64,000 nt of DNA from JAOZPE01 sp964601275 (GTDB lineage Bacteria; Krumholzibacteriota; Krumholzibacteriia; JAJRXK01). Positions 1-7,033 of this stretch are shown piece after piece. The first letter of the stretch is position 1; each line of letters opens with the position of its first letter. A program made the position numbers and the translations under genes. The stretch lies in the NCBI GenBank assembly GCA_964601275.1, contig CAZRMV010000008.1, forward strand, positions 154,493-218,492, read 5' to 3'. Under the pieces are notes generated by a model that saw only the letters and a list, made by a program, of their open reading frames with translations, was not told the origin of the DNA and did not search any database.

Positions 1-14
1 GACACCTGGATCTC

Positions 15-1517
15 CTACACGATGCGGAACTCGCCGACCAGGGTGCAACGGCGACGGCGGGAGAACGAGCGAGCGTCGGTCAGACCCTCACCGGTGGGCG
101 TCGCGATGGTGAACGAGGTGTGCCCCTCGCCTCCCTCGCCGAGGCCGGCGAAATTCGGGCCGTTCTTGACGAAGATCGAGGCGTCGCACATCCGGGCCAT
201 CTTCCCCAGACGATCGACGCGCCGGCTGTGCATGACGAAGGTGTGGCGGTTGTTCCCCTCCATGCGGACCGCCAGTTCCATCGCGGCGTCGGCGTCCGGC
301 ACGCTGCACAGGGGCATCATGGGCATGAGCTGTTCGGTCCACAGCAGGGGATGCTCGATGTCCACCGGCAGGATGGCGAGCCGGCACGATTCGGGGACAT
401 CGATCCCGGCCTGGGCCAGGATGTGGCGCGGCGTCTTCCCCACCAGTTCGCGCCGGATCACTCCCTTGCGTCCCGGGCCGTTCGTCTTCTCGAAGATCAC
501 GCCCTCGACCCGCCGGATCTCCTCGGCGTCGAGGATGCGGTTGCCCAGCGCGCCGAGCTCGCGCAACAGCGCGGGGCGCACCTCCTCGACCACGATGATC
601 TCCTTCTCGCAGGTGCAGACGATTCCGTTGTCGAGGCTCCCGCCGCGGGTGATGTCCCGCGCGGCCTGGGCGATGTCCGCGGTCTCGTCGACGATCACCG
701 GAGGATTGCCCGGCCCGCCGGTGATGCATTTCTTCCCCGAGTCCAGCGCGGCCCGCACCACCCCGGGTCCCCCGGTGACCACCAGGAGCCGCACCCCTTT
801 GTGTCGCATCAACTCCTGCGCGCTCTCCAGGGTGGGCTCGGCAATCGTGGTCACCAGGTCGCGCGGCGCCCCGGCTTCCTGCGCGGCGTCGTTGATGATG
901 GACACCGTCCGGCACGAAACCCTCCTGGCCGCCGGATGCGCGTTGAACACCACCGTGTTGCCGCCGGCCAGCATCGCGATGCCGTTGTTGATGATGGTCT
1001 CGCTGGGATTCGTGCTGGGAGTGATCGCCCCGATCACCCCGTAGGGCGCCCACTCCTCCAGCACCAGCCCGTCGTCCCCTGAGTGGCTCTCGGGCACGAG
1101 GACTTCCGGACCGCTGGTCTTGGTGATCACCAGGCGGTTCTTGATCCGCTTGTCCTCGACCCGTCCCAGGCCGGTCTCCTCCACCGCGAGTTCCGACAAG
1201 CCGTCGACCTGTTCGAGCAGGCGCCGGCGGATCAAGGAGATCATCTCCTTGCGCCGCTGCAGGGGGAACTCCCGATAGCGATGGAAGGCTTCTTCGGCCG
1301 CGGCCACGGCCTCGCAGATGGTCGAATGGATTCCGTTGGTGTCGGTACCCGACGGCCGCGCCGCGTTCGGTCGCGCCCCTCCACAGGGCGCGCCTCCCGC
1401 ACCCGGCCCGAAGCTCGCCGGAAAGGGGGCGGATGTCCCGCCGGTGCGCGCATCGAGCCCGGCCCGCGCCCGGGCGGCGCGGACCACTTCCCTCAGACGA
1501 TCGGGATCGAGAGACAT
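15..1517 (-). CDS. CoA-acylating aldehyde dehydrogenase, microcompartment-associated (EutE/PduP type)
   Basis: This 500-residue protein belongs to the aldehyde dehydrogenase superfamily branch that oxidises an aldehyde to acyl-CoA with NAD+ inside microcompartments. The probable catalytic cysteine is C301 in the motif DNGIVCTCEKE, with the cofactor-region glycines GGPG near 267-270. Residues 1-22 form an arginine-rich amphipathic helix. A Gly/Pro/Ala-rich linker to about residue 60 separates it from the enzyme, which is the usual layout of an encapsulation peptide. The ATG has a GGGGAGG Shine-Dalgarno four bases upstream. It is the third gene of a shell-protein operon, 18 bases after the BMC-P gene, and the operon runs off the left edge. 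The family call is firm. The aldehyde substrate cannot be told from this window. Confidence 0.93.
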   Translation of the reverse strand: MSLDPDRLREVVRAARARAGLDARTGGTSAPFPASFGPGAGGAPCGGARPNAARPSGTDTNGIHSTICEAVAAAEEAFHRYREFPLQRRKEMISLIRRRLLEQVDGLSELAVEETGLGRVEDKRIKNRLVITKTSGPEVLVPESHSGDDGLVLEEWAPYGVIGAITPSTNPSETIINNGIAMLAGGNTVVFNAHPAARRVSCRTVSIINDAAQEAGAPRDLVTTIAEPTLESAQELMRHKGVRLLVVTGGPGVVRAALDSGKKCITGGPGNPPVIVDETADIAQAARDITRGGSLDNGIVCTCEKEIIVVEEVRPALLRELGALGNRILDAEEIRRVEGVIFEKTNGPGRKGVIRRELVGKTPRHILAQAGIDVPESCRLAILPVDIEHPLLWTEQLMPMMPLCSVPDADAAMELAVRMEGNNRHTFVMHSRRVDRLGKMARMCDASIFVKNGPNFAGLGEGGEGHTSFTIATPTGEGLTDARSFSRRRRCTLVGEFRIV

Positions 1518-1535
1518 CGCGCCTCCCCGCTGCGC

Positions 1536-1823
1536 TTACTTCTCGTAGACGAAACGCCCGTCGATCTCGAGCGAGTCGACGATCGCCATCACCACCGCGT
1601 CGACCGGGCGATCCTGGGTCAGCGGGGTCATTCTCGACGAGGACCCGGAGGCGAAGAGGACGATCTCCCCGGTCCCCGCCCCCACCGCGTCGACCGCGAC
1701 GACATAACCCCCGGTCGGCTTGCGGTCGATATCGATCACCTTGAGCACGAGCAGCTTGACCCCCCGCAGGCTCTCTTCCTTCCGGGTGGCGACCACCGTG
1801 CCAATGATCTCCGCGAGTTGCAT
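1536..1823 (-). CDS. BMC-P vertex shell protein (EutN/CcmL family)
   Basis: This 95-residue protein is the size of the EutN/CcmL family, whose pentamers close the vertices of bacterial microcompartments. The N-terminus MQLAEIIGTVVAT, the central GYVVAVDAVGAGTGE and the C-terminal AIVDSLEIDG are typical of the OB-like fold. It lies three bases after the BMC-H stop codon and 18 bases before the aldehyde dehydrogenase, so the three are one operon. It has no strong Shine-Dalgarno of its own, and translational coupling to the BMC-H gene is likely. Confidence 0.93.
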   Translation of the reverse strand: MQLAEIIGTVVATRKEESLRGVKLLVLKVIDIDRKPTGGYVVAVDAVGAGTGEIVLFASGSSSRMTPLTQDRPVDAVVMAIVDSLEIDGRFVYEK

Positions 1824-1826
1824 GGG

Positions 1827-2117
1827 CTACTTGCCGTCGGCGACGCCGCCGATGGGCAGGATCTCCTGTACATTCTGGTGCGGCCGCGGGATGACGTGCA
1901 CGCAGATCAGTTCGCCGATCTTCGATGCGGCGGCGGACCCGGCGTCGGTCGCGGCCTTGACCGCGGCCACGTCGCCCCGGATGACCGCGGTGCAGTAGCC
2001 TCCCCCGATCTTCTCGTACCGGACGAGGGTGACGTTGGCGGCCTTCACCATGGCATCGGCCGCTTCGACCATGGCGGCGAAGCCGCGGGTCTCGATCATG
2101 CCAAGAGCTTCCTTCAT
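1827..2117 (-). CDS. BMC-H hexameric shell protein (EutM/PduA family)
   Basis: This 96-residue single BMC-domain protein forms the hexamers that tile microcompartment facets. The N-terminus MKEALGMIETRGF and the pore region KIGGGYCTAVIRGD followed by VKAATDAG are diagnostic. I chose the ATG at 2117, which has AAGGAG 11 bases upstream and gives the standard family length. A TTG at 2150 would add 11 untypical residues and contains the Shine-Dalgarno within its coding sequence. It is the first gene of the shell operon. A good promoter lies at 2186-2214. Confidence 0.95.
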   Translation of the reverse strand: MKEALGMIETRGFAAMVEAADAMVKAANVTLVRYEKIGGGYCTAVIRGDVAAVKAATDAGSAAASKIGELICVHVIPRPHQNVQEILPIGGVADGK

Positions 2118-2185
2118 CTCAGCGCGCGCTCCTTGCTGGCGAATCTCCAAGCGCGCCCCCCCAAGGGACGGTCGCTCGAACCCGC

Positions 2186-2214
2186 ACCCTAACAGGGGGC
2201 CGAAGGGGTGTCAA
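2186..2214 (-). promoter_or_regulatory. Promoter of the microcompartment operon
   Basis: On the minus strand TTGACA (2209-2214) is followed after 17 bases by TAGGGT (2186-2191). Transcription would start near 2179, leaving a leader of about 60 bases before the BMC-H ATG. The -35 matches the sigma-70 consensus exactly. The same TTGACA-N17-TAGGGT pair occurs at 42000-42028. Confidence 0.7.
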
Positions 2215-2242
2215 CGCGGCGAATCGACGGTTTTCGGGCGAG

Positions 2243-2270
2243 AAAAGGCCCCCGCCGGACGACGGGGGCC
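2243..2270 (-). terminator. Rho-independent terminator after the GlmU-like gene
   Basis: An uninterrupted 8-bp stem (2247-2254 with 2263-2270, GGCCCCCG against CGGGGGCC) with an 8-base loop is followed on the minus strand by TTTTCTC. It insulates the microcompartment promoter, about 30 bases further on, from the upstream minus-strand transcript. Confidence 0.75.
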
Positions 2271-2562
2271 CGCTTCACCGGCTCCGGTGAAGGCAGAATC
2301 CTATGCGCCACCCGCGGGGGCCGCGTGCCGGCACTGACGAAGACAAACCAGCGAAGGGTATGAGCAGCCCGGCAAGTCGCGCGCGTGGCAGGCGGCGCGA
2401 AGTCCTGGGGCATCAAGACGCGTGCCGCCCGATGGAAGACGCGGGGCCGGTCCGGCCAACCCGCTGACGCAACAAAACTTAGGAACTTCCCCGCCGACCG
2501 CGAACCCGCCGCCGCCGGGCGCCGCCGGTCGGATTTCGCCCGTCCCACCGCTTGGATTCCGC
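2271..2562. other. Gene-free, GC-rich interval with a second hairpin
   Basis: No open frame with family-like features is visible in this 292-base stretch between the GlmU-like stop codon and the terminator. An exact inverted repeat CTTCACCGG-CT-CCGGTGAAG lies near 2273-2292, next to the terminator stem. I looked for 6S RNA, RNase P, SRP RNA and cobalamin riboswitch signatures on both strands and recognised none. It may be an ordinary 3' untranslated region. Confidence 0.4.
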
Positions 2563-3882
2563 CTACTTGTCGTCGGTGACCGCCGCGTGCACCGCGCGCA
2601 GCAGGTCCTCGTGGAGCGCCTCCCAGCAGACCTTGCGCCGCCGGTGCACCCGCTGGGCGGTCTCCAGCGCGCGGTCGAGCCGGTAGGCCACCCGCGGATC
2701 GCCTCCCCAGCTGAAATCGGGGATCCATCGGGGGGGAAAGCCCGCGCCGAAGATATTGGCGCACACCCCGGCGACGGTACCGGTGGTGAGCATGGTGTTG
2801 ATCCCGGTGCGCACGTGGTCGCCCAGGGTGGGTCCCACCAGCCGCAGACCGGTGTCCACCGGTCCGTCCCCCTGGTCCACCCGGATGGTCGAGTAGTTGT
2901 TCTTGAGGTCGCTGGCGTTCGTGTCGGCTCCCAGGTTGACCCACGAACCGACATAGGCGTGGCCGAGGAAGCCGTCGTGCTGCTTGTTGCTCAGGTCGAG
3001 GACGATCGATTCCTCCACCTCACCACCCACCTTGCACAACGCTCCGATCGAGCTTCCCTCCCGCAACCGGGTCATCGGATGTATGACGCTTCCCGGTCCG
3101 ACGTAGGCGGGACCCACGATGGTCACGTTCGATTCGATGCGGCATCCCGCGCCCAGGACGATCGGGCCTTCCTGCGCGTCGAGCACCACCCCGGGTTTGA
3201 TCCGGGCGGAGCTTCCGAAGAGGATGTTCTCTTCCTCGAGGAGATACACCCCGGGAAAGACCGCCGCGCGGGAGGCGTCTCCCAAGGAGGCGTCCTGCAG
3301 CCACGGCCGGGCCGGCGCGTCCTCCTCCAGGCGGACCCCGAAGATGCGCCGCGGCGGCAGCCGCCGACCCCGCGCCTGCCGGGCATCGACGCACAGGGCC
3401 TCGCCGTTGGCGGCGACCAGCTCCCAGGGACGGGCGAACAGCTTGAGGGAGCTGCTCTCGCTGGAGCTTTCCTCGAGCACTCCTTCGACTCCGCGCACCA
3501 GGCGCGCCGCCGCCTCGGGTTCCAACCAGGCCGCGATCCACTCCCGTTCGCCTCCGCCCTGCGGACGCAGGACCCGCGCGCCGGGCCACGGTCGCTCCAG
3601 GAGATCCTGCAGTTGGCCGACGCTCAAGGCGGCCCTCCCGTTCAAGGCGAGGCAACGGCCCTCGGGAAGATCTTCGGCGAGCTCGGGAAGACTCCACTCC
3701 ATCAGCGCGCGCAGGTGCGGCCGCACCACCGCCCGGACCCGTCCGGGTGCGACCATCTCCGCCCGTTCGCGCAGGTTGAACAGTCCCCACCGCAATTCGA
3801 AGACGGGGCGCGTCCACGACAAGGGGCGCAGTTGTCGCGCCGCGTCGTCTTCCACGAGAAGGAGAGTCAGGCCGGCGGTCAC
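2563..3882 (-). CDS. GlmU-family protein: putative sugar nucleotidyltransferase plus left-handed beta-helix
   Basis: The 439-residue protein starts with an N-terminal nucleotidyltransferase-like domain (about 1-180). It carries the motif TRPVFELRWG near residue 24-33, seen in the GlmU-like family with divergent nucleotidyltransferase domains. From about residue 215 to 380 there are imperfect hexapeptide repeats of a left-handed beta-helix, including GADTNASDLKNNYS. Family members are thought to be sugar-1-phosphate nucleotidyl or acyl transferases, but the exact reaction here is inference. The start is GTG with GGAGGG six bases upstream. It is transcribed alone, after a tRNA-Ala gene on the same strand and before a terminator at 2243-2270. 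Confidence 0.85.
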   Translation of the reverse strand: MTAGLTLLLVEDDAARQLRPLSWTRPVFELRWGLFNLRERAEMVAPGRVRAVVRPHLRALMEWSLPELAEDLPEGRCLALNGRAALSVGQLQDLLERPWPGARVLRPQGGGEREWIAAWLEPEAAARLVRGVEGVLEESSSESSSLKLFARPWELVAANGEALCVDARQARGRRLPPRRIFGVRLEEDAPARPWLQDASLGDASRAAVFPGVYLLEEENILFGSSARIKPGVVLDAQEGPIVLGAGCRIESNVTIVGPAYVGPGSVIHPMTRLREGSSIGALCKVGGEVEESIVLDLSNKQHDGFLGHAYVGSWVNLGADTNASDLKNNYSTIRVDQGDGPVDTGLRLVGPTLGDHVRTGINTMLTTGTVAGVCANIFGAGFPPRWIPDFSWGGDPRVAYRLDRALETAQRVHRRRKVCWEALHEDLLRAVHAAVTDDK

Positions 3883-3961
3883 GTCGATCCCTCCGATCGC
3901 TACCGAAGAAGGGGCGACCTCATGCTGAAGCCGCCCCCGCAGACCGTTCCCTTCGGTATTC

Positions 3962-4037
3962 TGGTGGAGCCAAGGGGGATCGAACCCCTGACCTCATGAC
4001 TGCCAGTCATGCGCTCTCCCAGCTGAGCTATGGCCCC
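3962..4037 (-). tRNA. tRNA-Ala (anticodon GGC)
   Basis: The minus strand folds as a complete 76-base tRNA with an encoded CCA end. The acceptor stem is GGGGCCA against TGGCTCC, the T-loop is GGTTCGATCCC, and the anticodon stem-loop presents GGC. Only the standard elements are present, and there is no intron. Confidence 0.97.
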
Positions 4038-4053
4038 ACGAAGCTGAGCGGTG

Positions 4054-4081
4054 AATCTAGAGCCTAACCCAGATCTGTCAA
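4054..4081 (-). promoter_or_regulatory. Promoter of tRNA-Ala
   Basis: On the minus strand TTGACA (4076-4081) is followed after 16 bases by TAGATT (4054-4059), placing the start about 10 bases before the tRNA. Confidence 0.65.
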
Positions 4082-4109
4082 GAGATCAGGCCCAAAATGG
4101 GCCCTGCGG

Positions 4110-4138
4110 TTGACACCGGGGCCCTCCCTTCCTAGCCT
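4110..4138 (+). promoter_or_regulatory. Promoter of tRNA-Leu
   Basis: TTGACA (4110-4115), a 17-base spacer and TAGCCT (4133-4138) precede the tRNA-Leu gene by 19 bases. It is back to back with the tRNA-Ala promoter, 28 bases away. Confidence 0.7.
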
Positions 4139-4157
4139 GACCCATCGATGTGGAGAT

Positions 4158-4243
4158 GCCGGAGTGGCGGAACTGGCAGACGCGCGGCACTCAAAATGCC
4201 GTGGACTTTGTTCGTGTGGGTTCGAGTCCCACCTCCGGCACCA
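4158..4243 (+). tRNA. tRNA-Leu (anticodon CAA)
   Basis: This is a class II tRNA of 86 bases with an encoded CCA. The acceptor stem is GCCGGAG against CTCCGGC. The anticodon loop CTCAAAA gives CAA, and there is a long variable arm. The T-loop is GGTTCGAGTCC. Confidence 0.97.
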
Positions 4244-4247
4244 CCCC

Positions 4248-4290
4248 TTCATCGACGCGGGATTCCGCAAGACCCGTTCATCGACGCGGG
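4248..4290. repeat. Short direct repeat downstream of tRNA-Leu
   Basis: TTCATCGACGCGGG occurs at 4248-4261 and again at 4277-4290, a 29-bp period. The second copy overlaps the end of the adjacent lipoprotein gene. There is no integrase nearby, and the repeat does not copy the tRNA 3' end, so it is not an obvious attachment site. Confidence 0.6.
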
Positions 4291-4664
4291 TTGCCGGGCG
4301 ACCAGGCGAAGCGCCGATGACCCACCACCGCCTCGGCTTCTCCCGGCCGGGTGGAGCCCTCTGCCGCCAGGCCCTTCACCTCCACCTGCACCGAATCCGC
4401 CGCAGCGAGCACCCGCTGCAGGTTCGCGCTGAGGGTCAGGCTGGTGTCCTCGACCGTTTCCTGGAACAGCAGCCGCCAGCCCGACCAGGCCCGCACCGTG
4501 TAGTGGGTCGCGCCCTCCATGGGCGGCCAGTGCAGGCGCGACGGAGGCGGCGTCGTCGCGGGCTCTCCCCCGCACCCGGTCGCCCCGGTGGAGATCGAGA
4601 CCGCGAGCAGGCTTCCCAGGAAAAAAAGACGGGCACGAGCGTTCCACTGATGTAGAGTAGCCAT
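4278..4664 (-). CDS. Small lipoprotein, fibronectin-III-like
   Basis: This 128-residue protein has a signal peptide with a hydrophobic core (residues 13-24) and a lipobox ending ATGC, so it is probably lipid-anchored. The remaining 95 residues look like one Ig/fibronectin-III-type beta domain, with HWPPMEGATHYTVRAW and a paired VQVEVKGL strand. Partner and role are unknown. The ATG has no Shine-Dalgarno. A TTGCCA-N18-TAGGCT promoter (4671-4700) would start transcription at about the A of the ATG, so the mRNA may be leaderless. It is divergent from the next lipoprotein gene. Confidence 0.7.
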   Translation of the reverse strand: MATLHQWNARARLFFLGSLLAVSISTGATGCGGEPATTPPPSRLHWPPMEGATHYTVRAWSGWRLLFQETVEDTSLTLSANLQRVLAAADSVQVEVKGLAAEGSTRPGEAEAVVGHRRFAWSPGNPRR

Positions 4665-4670
4665 GAGCGC

Positions 4671-4700
4671 AGCCTAGGCCCTGCGAGTTCGCATTGGCAA
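4671..4700 (-). promoter_or_regulatory. Candidate promoter giving a leaderless mRNA
   Basis: On the minus strand TTGCCA (4695-4700), an 18-base spacer and TAGGCT (4671-4676) end six bases before the ATG at 4664. The predicted start coincides with the initiation codon. Confidence 0.4.
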
Positions 4701-4712
4701 GGGCGCAACGCG

Positions 4713-5927
4713 ATGCATACCGAAGTTCCAAGGTCTTCCACCCCGACCGCCATGCCGATGAAACCCCGATTCTTTCCACGGATTCCCCCGCTGCCATGGG
4801 TCCCGGCACTTCTGGTGGCGCTGATGATCGCCCCCCTCGTTCTCTTGCCGGGATGCGGACGCCGCACGGACAACTCGATCCTTCGCCGGGCCACCGGCCA
4901 TCCCATCCTGCTGTTGCGCAATCCGGCCCCGACCTCCCTGGACCGCCGGTGGCTTTCTGCCCTGGACGAGGTCTTCGGTGGATGCGACGTCCTCAACGCC
5001 GACGCCTTCGTCCCGGGGGCAGCGGCGACGATCCTCTCCGGACGATCCCTCCTGATTCTCAGCCATGACGCCCTCGCCGCGGTGGACACCTCGATCGTCC
5101 GCGAGATGATTCCCTTCTTCGAGCGAGGCGGCGTCGTCCTGATGGATACTCCCGGACCCGAGTGGTCCCAGGTGGCCGGACTCCGGCTCGTCGCCACCCG
5201 TGAGCAAACCCACCTGCCGTGGCCCCGTCCGCGCAACTTCGCGCCCGTCCTGGTGAAAGAACGCCAGGGGGGAACCCGCGGCGAGCCCGACCTCTTCCGC
5301 ATCCCCGACCCCGCGCCACTGCCCCTGCCCCACCGCAGCTGGATCCATCGCCCCGACACCTACGGGGTGCAAAGCCGCCTGAGCCCCTTCGGGCACTCGG
5401 AGATCTGGTGGCACCGACAGGAAGCCGGCGGGTGGATCACCGAAAGCGAGTCCCTGCCCCTCCTGTTGCAGGCGCTGGAAGAGCTGAAGCCGCCCCTGCA
5501 TCCCTCCCGTCGACAGTGGGCCCAGGCGGTGCTGGACGCCCTGCTCGATCCCGACGCCTTCCCCGCCCCCTGGCCCAGGGTGTGGGCGGTGCCCTACGAT
5601 CCGAAGATCCGCGTCGACGATCCCGAGCGCTGGGCGCAGCTTCGGCGGAGCATCCAGCTGCGTCCCCGCTGGATCGACGACGTCCATCTCGAGGTGACGA
5701 TCACGCGAAGCCGACCCGGTGGCGCCGCGCAGCCCCGTCCCGCCCTCGCGGTGCCCCTGCAGTGGCAGGGAAGGGCCCTCGTCGACTGGAAAGCCGACTG
5801 GTCGGGAGCGGCCAGCCGCAAGACCGTTCGCAACGCCCACATCTTCCGGCTGATCGCCCTGGGAGACGACGGCGGCCGGCTCATCCTGAACTACCGTCCC
5901 ACCGGCGCGTCCGCGCGCTGGCGATGA
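4713..5927 (+). CDS. Lipoprotein of unknown function
   Basis: The 404-residue protein has a hydrophobic segment (about 29-45) ending in the lipobox LPGC, with C48 as the likely lipidation site. ATGs at 4752 and 4758 would give more typical signal peptides and are equally possible starts. The mature part includes a region resembling an alpha/beta fold (about 60-150: GHPILLLRNP, LLILSHDALAAV, FFERGGVVLMDTPG), as in proteins that test or store a ThuA/GATase-like domain. I do not recognise the family. It is followed after 21 bases by fructose-1,6-bisphosphatase on the same strand. Confidence 0.7.
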   Translation: MHTEVPRSSTPTAMPMKPRFFPRIPPLPWVPALLVALMIAPLVLLPGCGRRTDNSILRRATGHPILLLRNPAPTSLDRRWLSALDEVFGGCDVLNADAFVPGAAATILSGRSLLILSHDALAAVDTSIVREMIPFFERGGVVLMDTPGPEWSQVAGLRLVATREQTHLPWPRPRNFAPVLVKERQGGTRGEPDLFRIPDPAPLPLPHRSWIHRPDTYGVQSRLSPFGHSEIWWHRQEAGGWITESESLPLLLQALEELKPPLHPSRRQWAQAVLDALLDPDAFPAPWPRVWAVPYDPKIRVDDPERWAQLRRSIQLRPRWIDDVHLEVTITRSRPGGAAQPRPALAVPLQWQGRALVDWKADWSGAASRKTVRNAHIFRLIALGDDGGRLILNYRPTGASARWR

Positions 5928-5948
5928 ACGAAGAACCCGAGGAACCCC

Positions 5949-6977
5949 ATGTCCGATTCGAACATCATCACCATCGAGAGCCACATCCATGACATGCAGC
6001 AGAAGCACCCGCAGGCCCGTGGAGAGTTCTCGGGACTGCTGCGGGACATTGCGTTCGCCGCGAAGATCATCTCGCATCATGTGAACCGCGCCGGCCTGAT
6101 CGACATCCTGGGCGCCACCGGCGAACAGAACGTCCAGGGGGAGACGGTCCAGAAACTCGACCTCTACGCGCACGAGGTGATGGCGCGGGTGGCCGGGCGC
6201 CGCGGCCAGGTCTGCTTGATGGCCAGCGAGGAGAAGGAAGACCCCATCCCGGTGCAGGGTTCGGAGGCGAGCGGCGATTACGTGTTGCTCTTCGATCCGC
6301 TGGACGGGTCCAGCAACATCGATGTGAACGTCTCCATCGGCACCATCTTCTCCATCCTCCGCCGGCGCAGCCCCAAGGGGCCGGTCCAGCCGGAAGATCT
6401 CCTGCAACCGGGCAACGCCCAGTACGCCGCCGGCTATGTCATCTACGGCAGCAGCACGATGTTCGTATATACCGCCGGACACGGCGTGCACGGATTCACC
6501 CTCGACCCGACCGTCGGTGAATTCCTGCTCTCCCACGAGAACATCGTCACCCCCCGGCAGGCCACCATCTTCAGCGCCAACGAAGGTCATGCCGCGTCGT
6601 GGAGCCCGCGCGTCCGCCGGGTGGCCGAGCGACTGAAGGCCGGGCGGGACGGTGGTCCGCCGTTGACTTCACGCTACATCGGAAGCCTGGTCTCCGACTT
6701 CCACCGCAACCTGCTCAAGGGCGGGGTGTTCCTCTATCCCGCGCTCCATCGGCCGGGGACCGACACCCCGCGTCCGAAGCTGCGACTCATGTACGAGGCC
6801 AACCCGCTGGCCTACGTGGCGGTCCAGGCCGGAGGCTACGCCAGCGACGGGAACGGCTCGATCCTGGACATCCAGCCCCAGAGTCTCCACCAGCGGGTCC
6901 CCCTCTACCTGGGGAGCGCCGATGACGTGCACTTCATCGAGGACGCTCTCCGCAGCGACAAGGGGGATGAAGGATGA
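5949..6977 (+). CDS. fbp: Class I fructose-1,6-bisphosphatase
   Basis: The 342-residue protein has the usual family length. It hydrolyses fructose 1,6-bisphosphate to fructose 6-phosphate in gluconeogenesis or sugar-phosphate cycling in the cytoplasm. The metal-binding motif FDPLDGSSNID lies at 115-125 (D116 and D119), with acidic residues E94/E95 before it. The sugar-phosphate region near RYIGSLVSDFHRNLLKGG and the C-terminal KLRLMYEANPLAY are intact. GAGGA lies seven bases before the ATG. Its last codon and stop overlap an in-frame ATG of the next gene at 6974, but that gene probably starts at 7034. Confidence 0.97.
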   Translation: MSDSNIITIESHIHDMQQKHPQARGEFSGLLRDIAFAAKIISHHVNRAGLIDILGATGEQNVQGETVQKLDLYAHEVMARVAGRRGQVCLMASEEKEDPIPVQGSEASGDYVLLFDPLDGSSNIDVNVSIGTIFSILRRRSPKGPVQPEDLLQPGNAQYAAGYVIYGSSTMFVYTAGHGVHGFTLDPTVGEFLLSHENIVTPRQATIFSANEGHAASWSPRVRRVAERLKAGRDGGPPLTSRYIGSLVSDFHRNLLKGGVFLYPALHRPGTDTPRPKLRLMYEANPLAYVAVQAGGYASDGNGSILDIQPQSLHQRVPLYLGSADDVHFIEDALRSDKGDEG

Positions 6978-7033
6978 ACTCGCGACCCCGGCCTTCGTTC
7001 ATGTGGCGTTCCGCCCTTCTCCGAGGTGACATC

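Noticed and set aside
2271..2562. A non-coding RNA or cobalamin riboswitch for the microcompartment operon
   Set aside because: It lies upstream of the terminator and promoter of that operon and matches none of the conserved boxes I know.
4248..4290. Attachment site beside tRNA-Leu
   Set aside because: The 14-bp repeat does not copy the tRNA 3' end, and there is no integrase in the neighbourhood.
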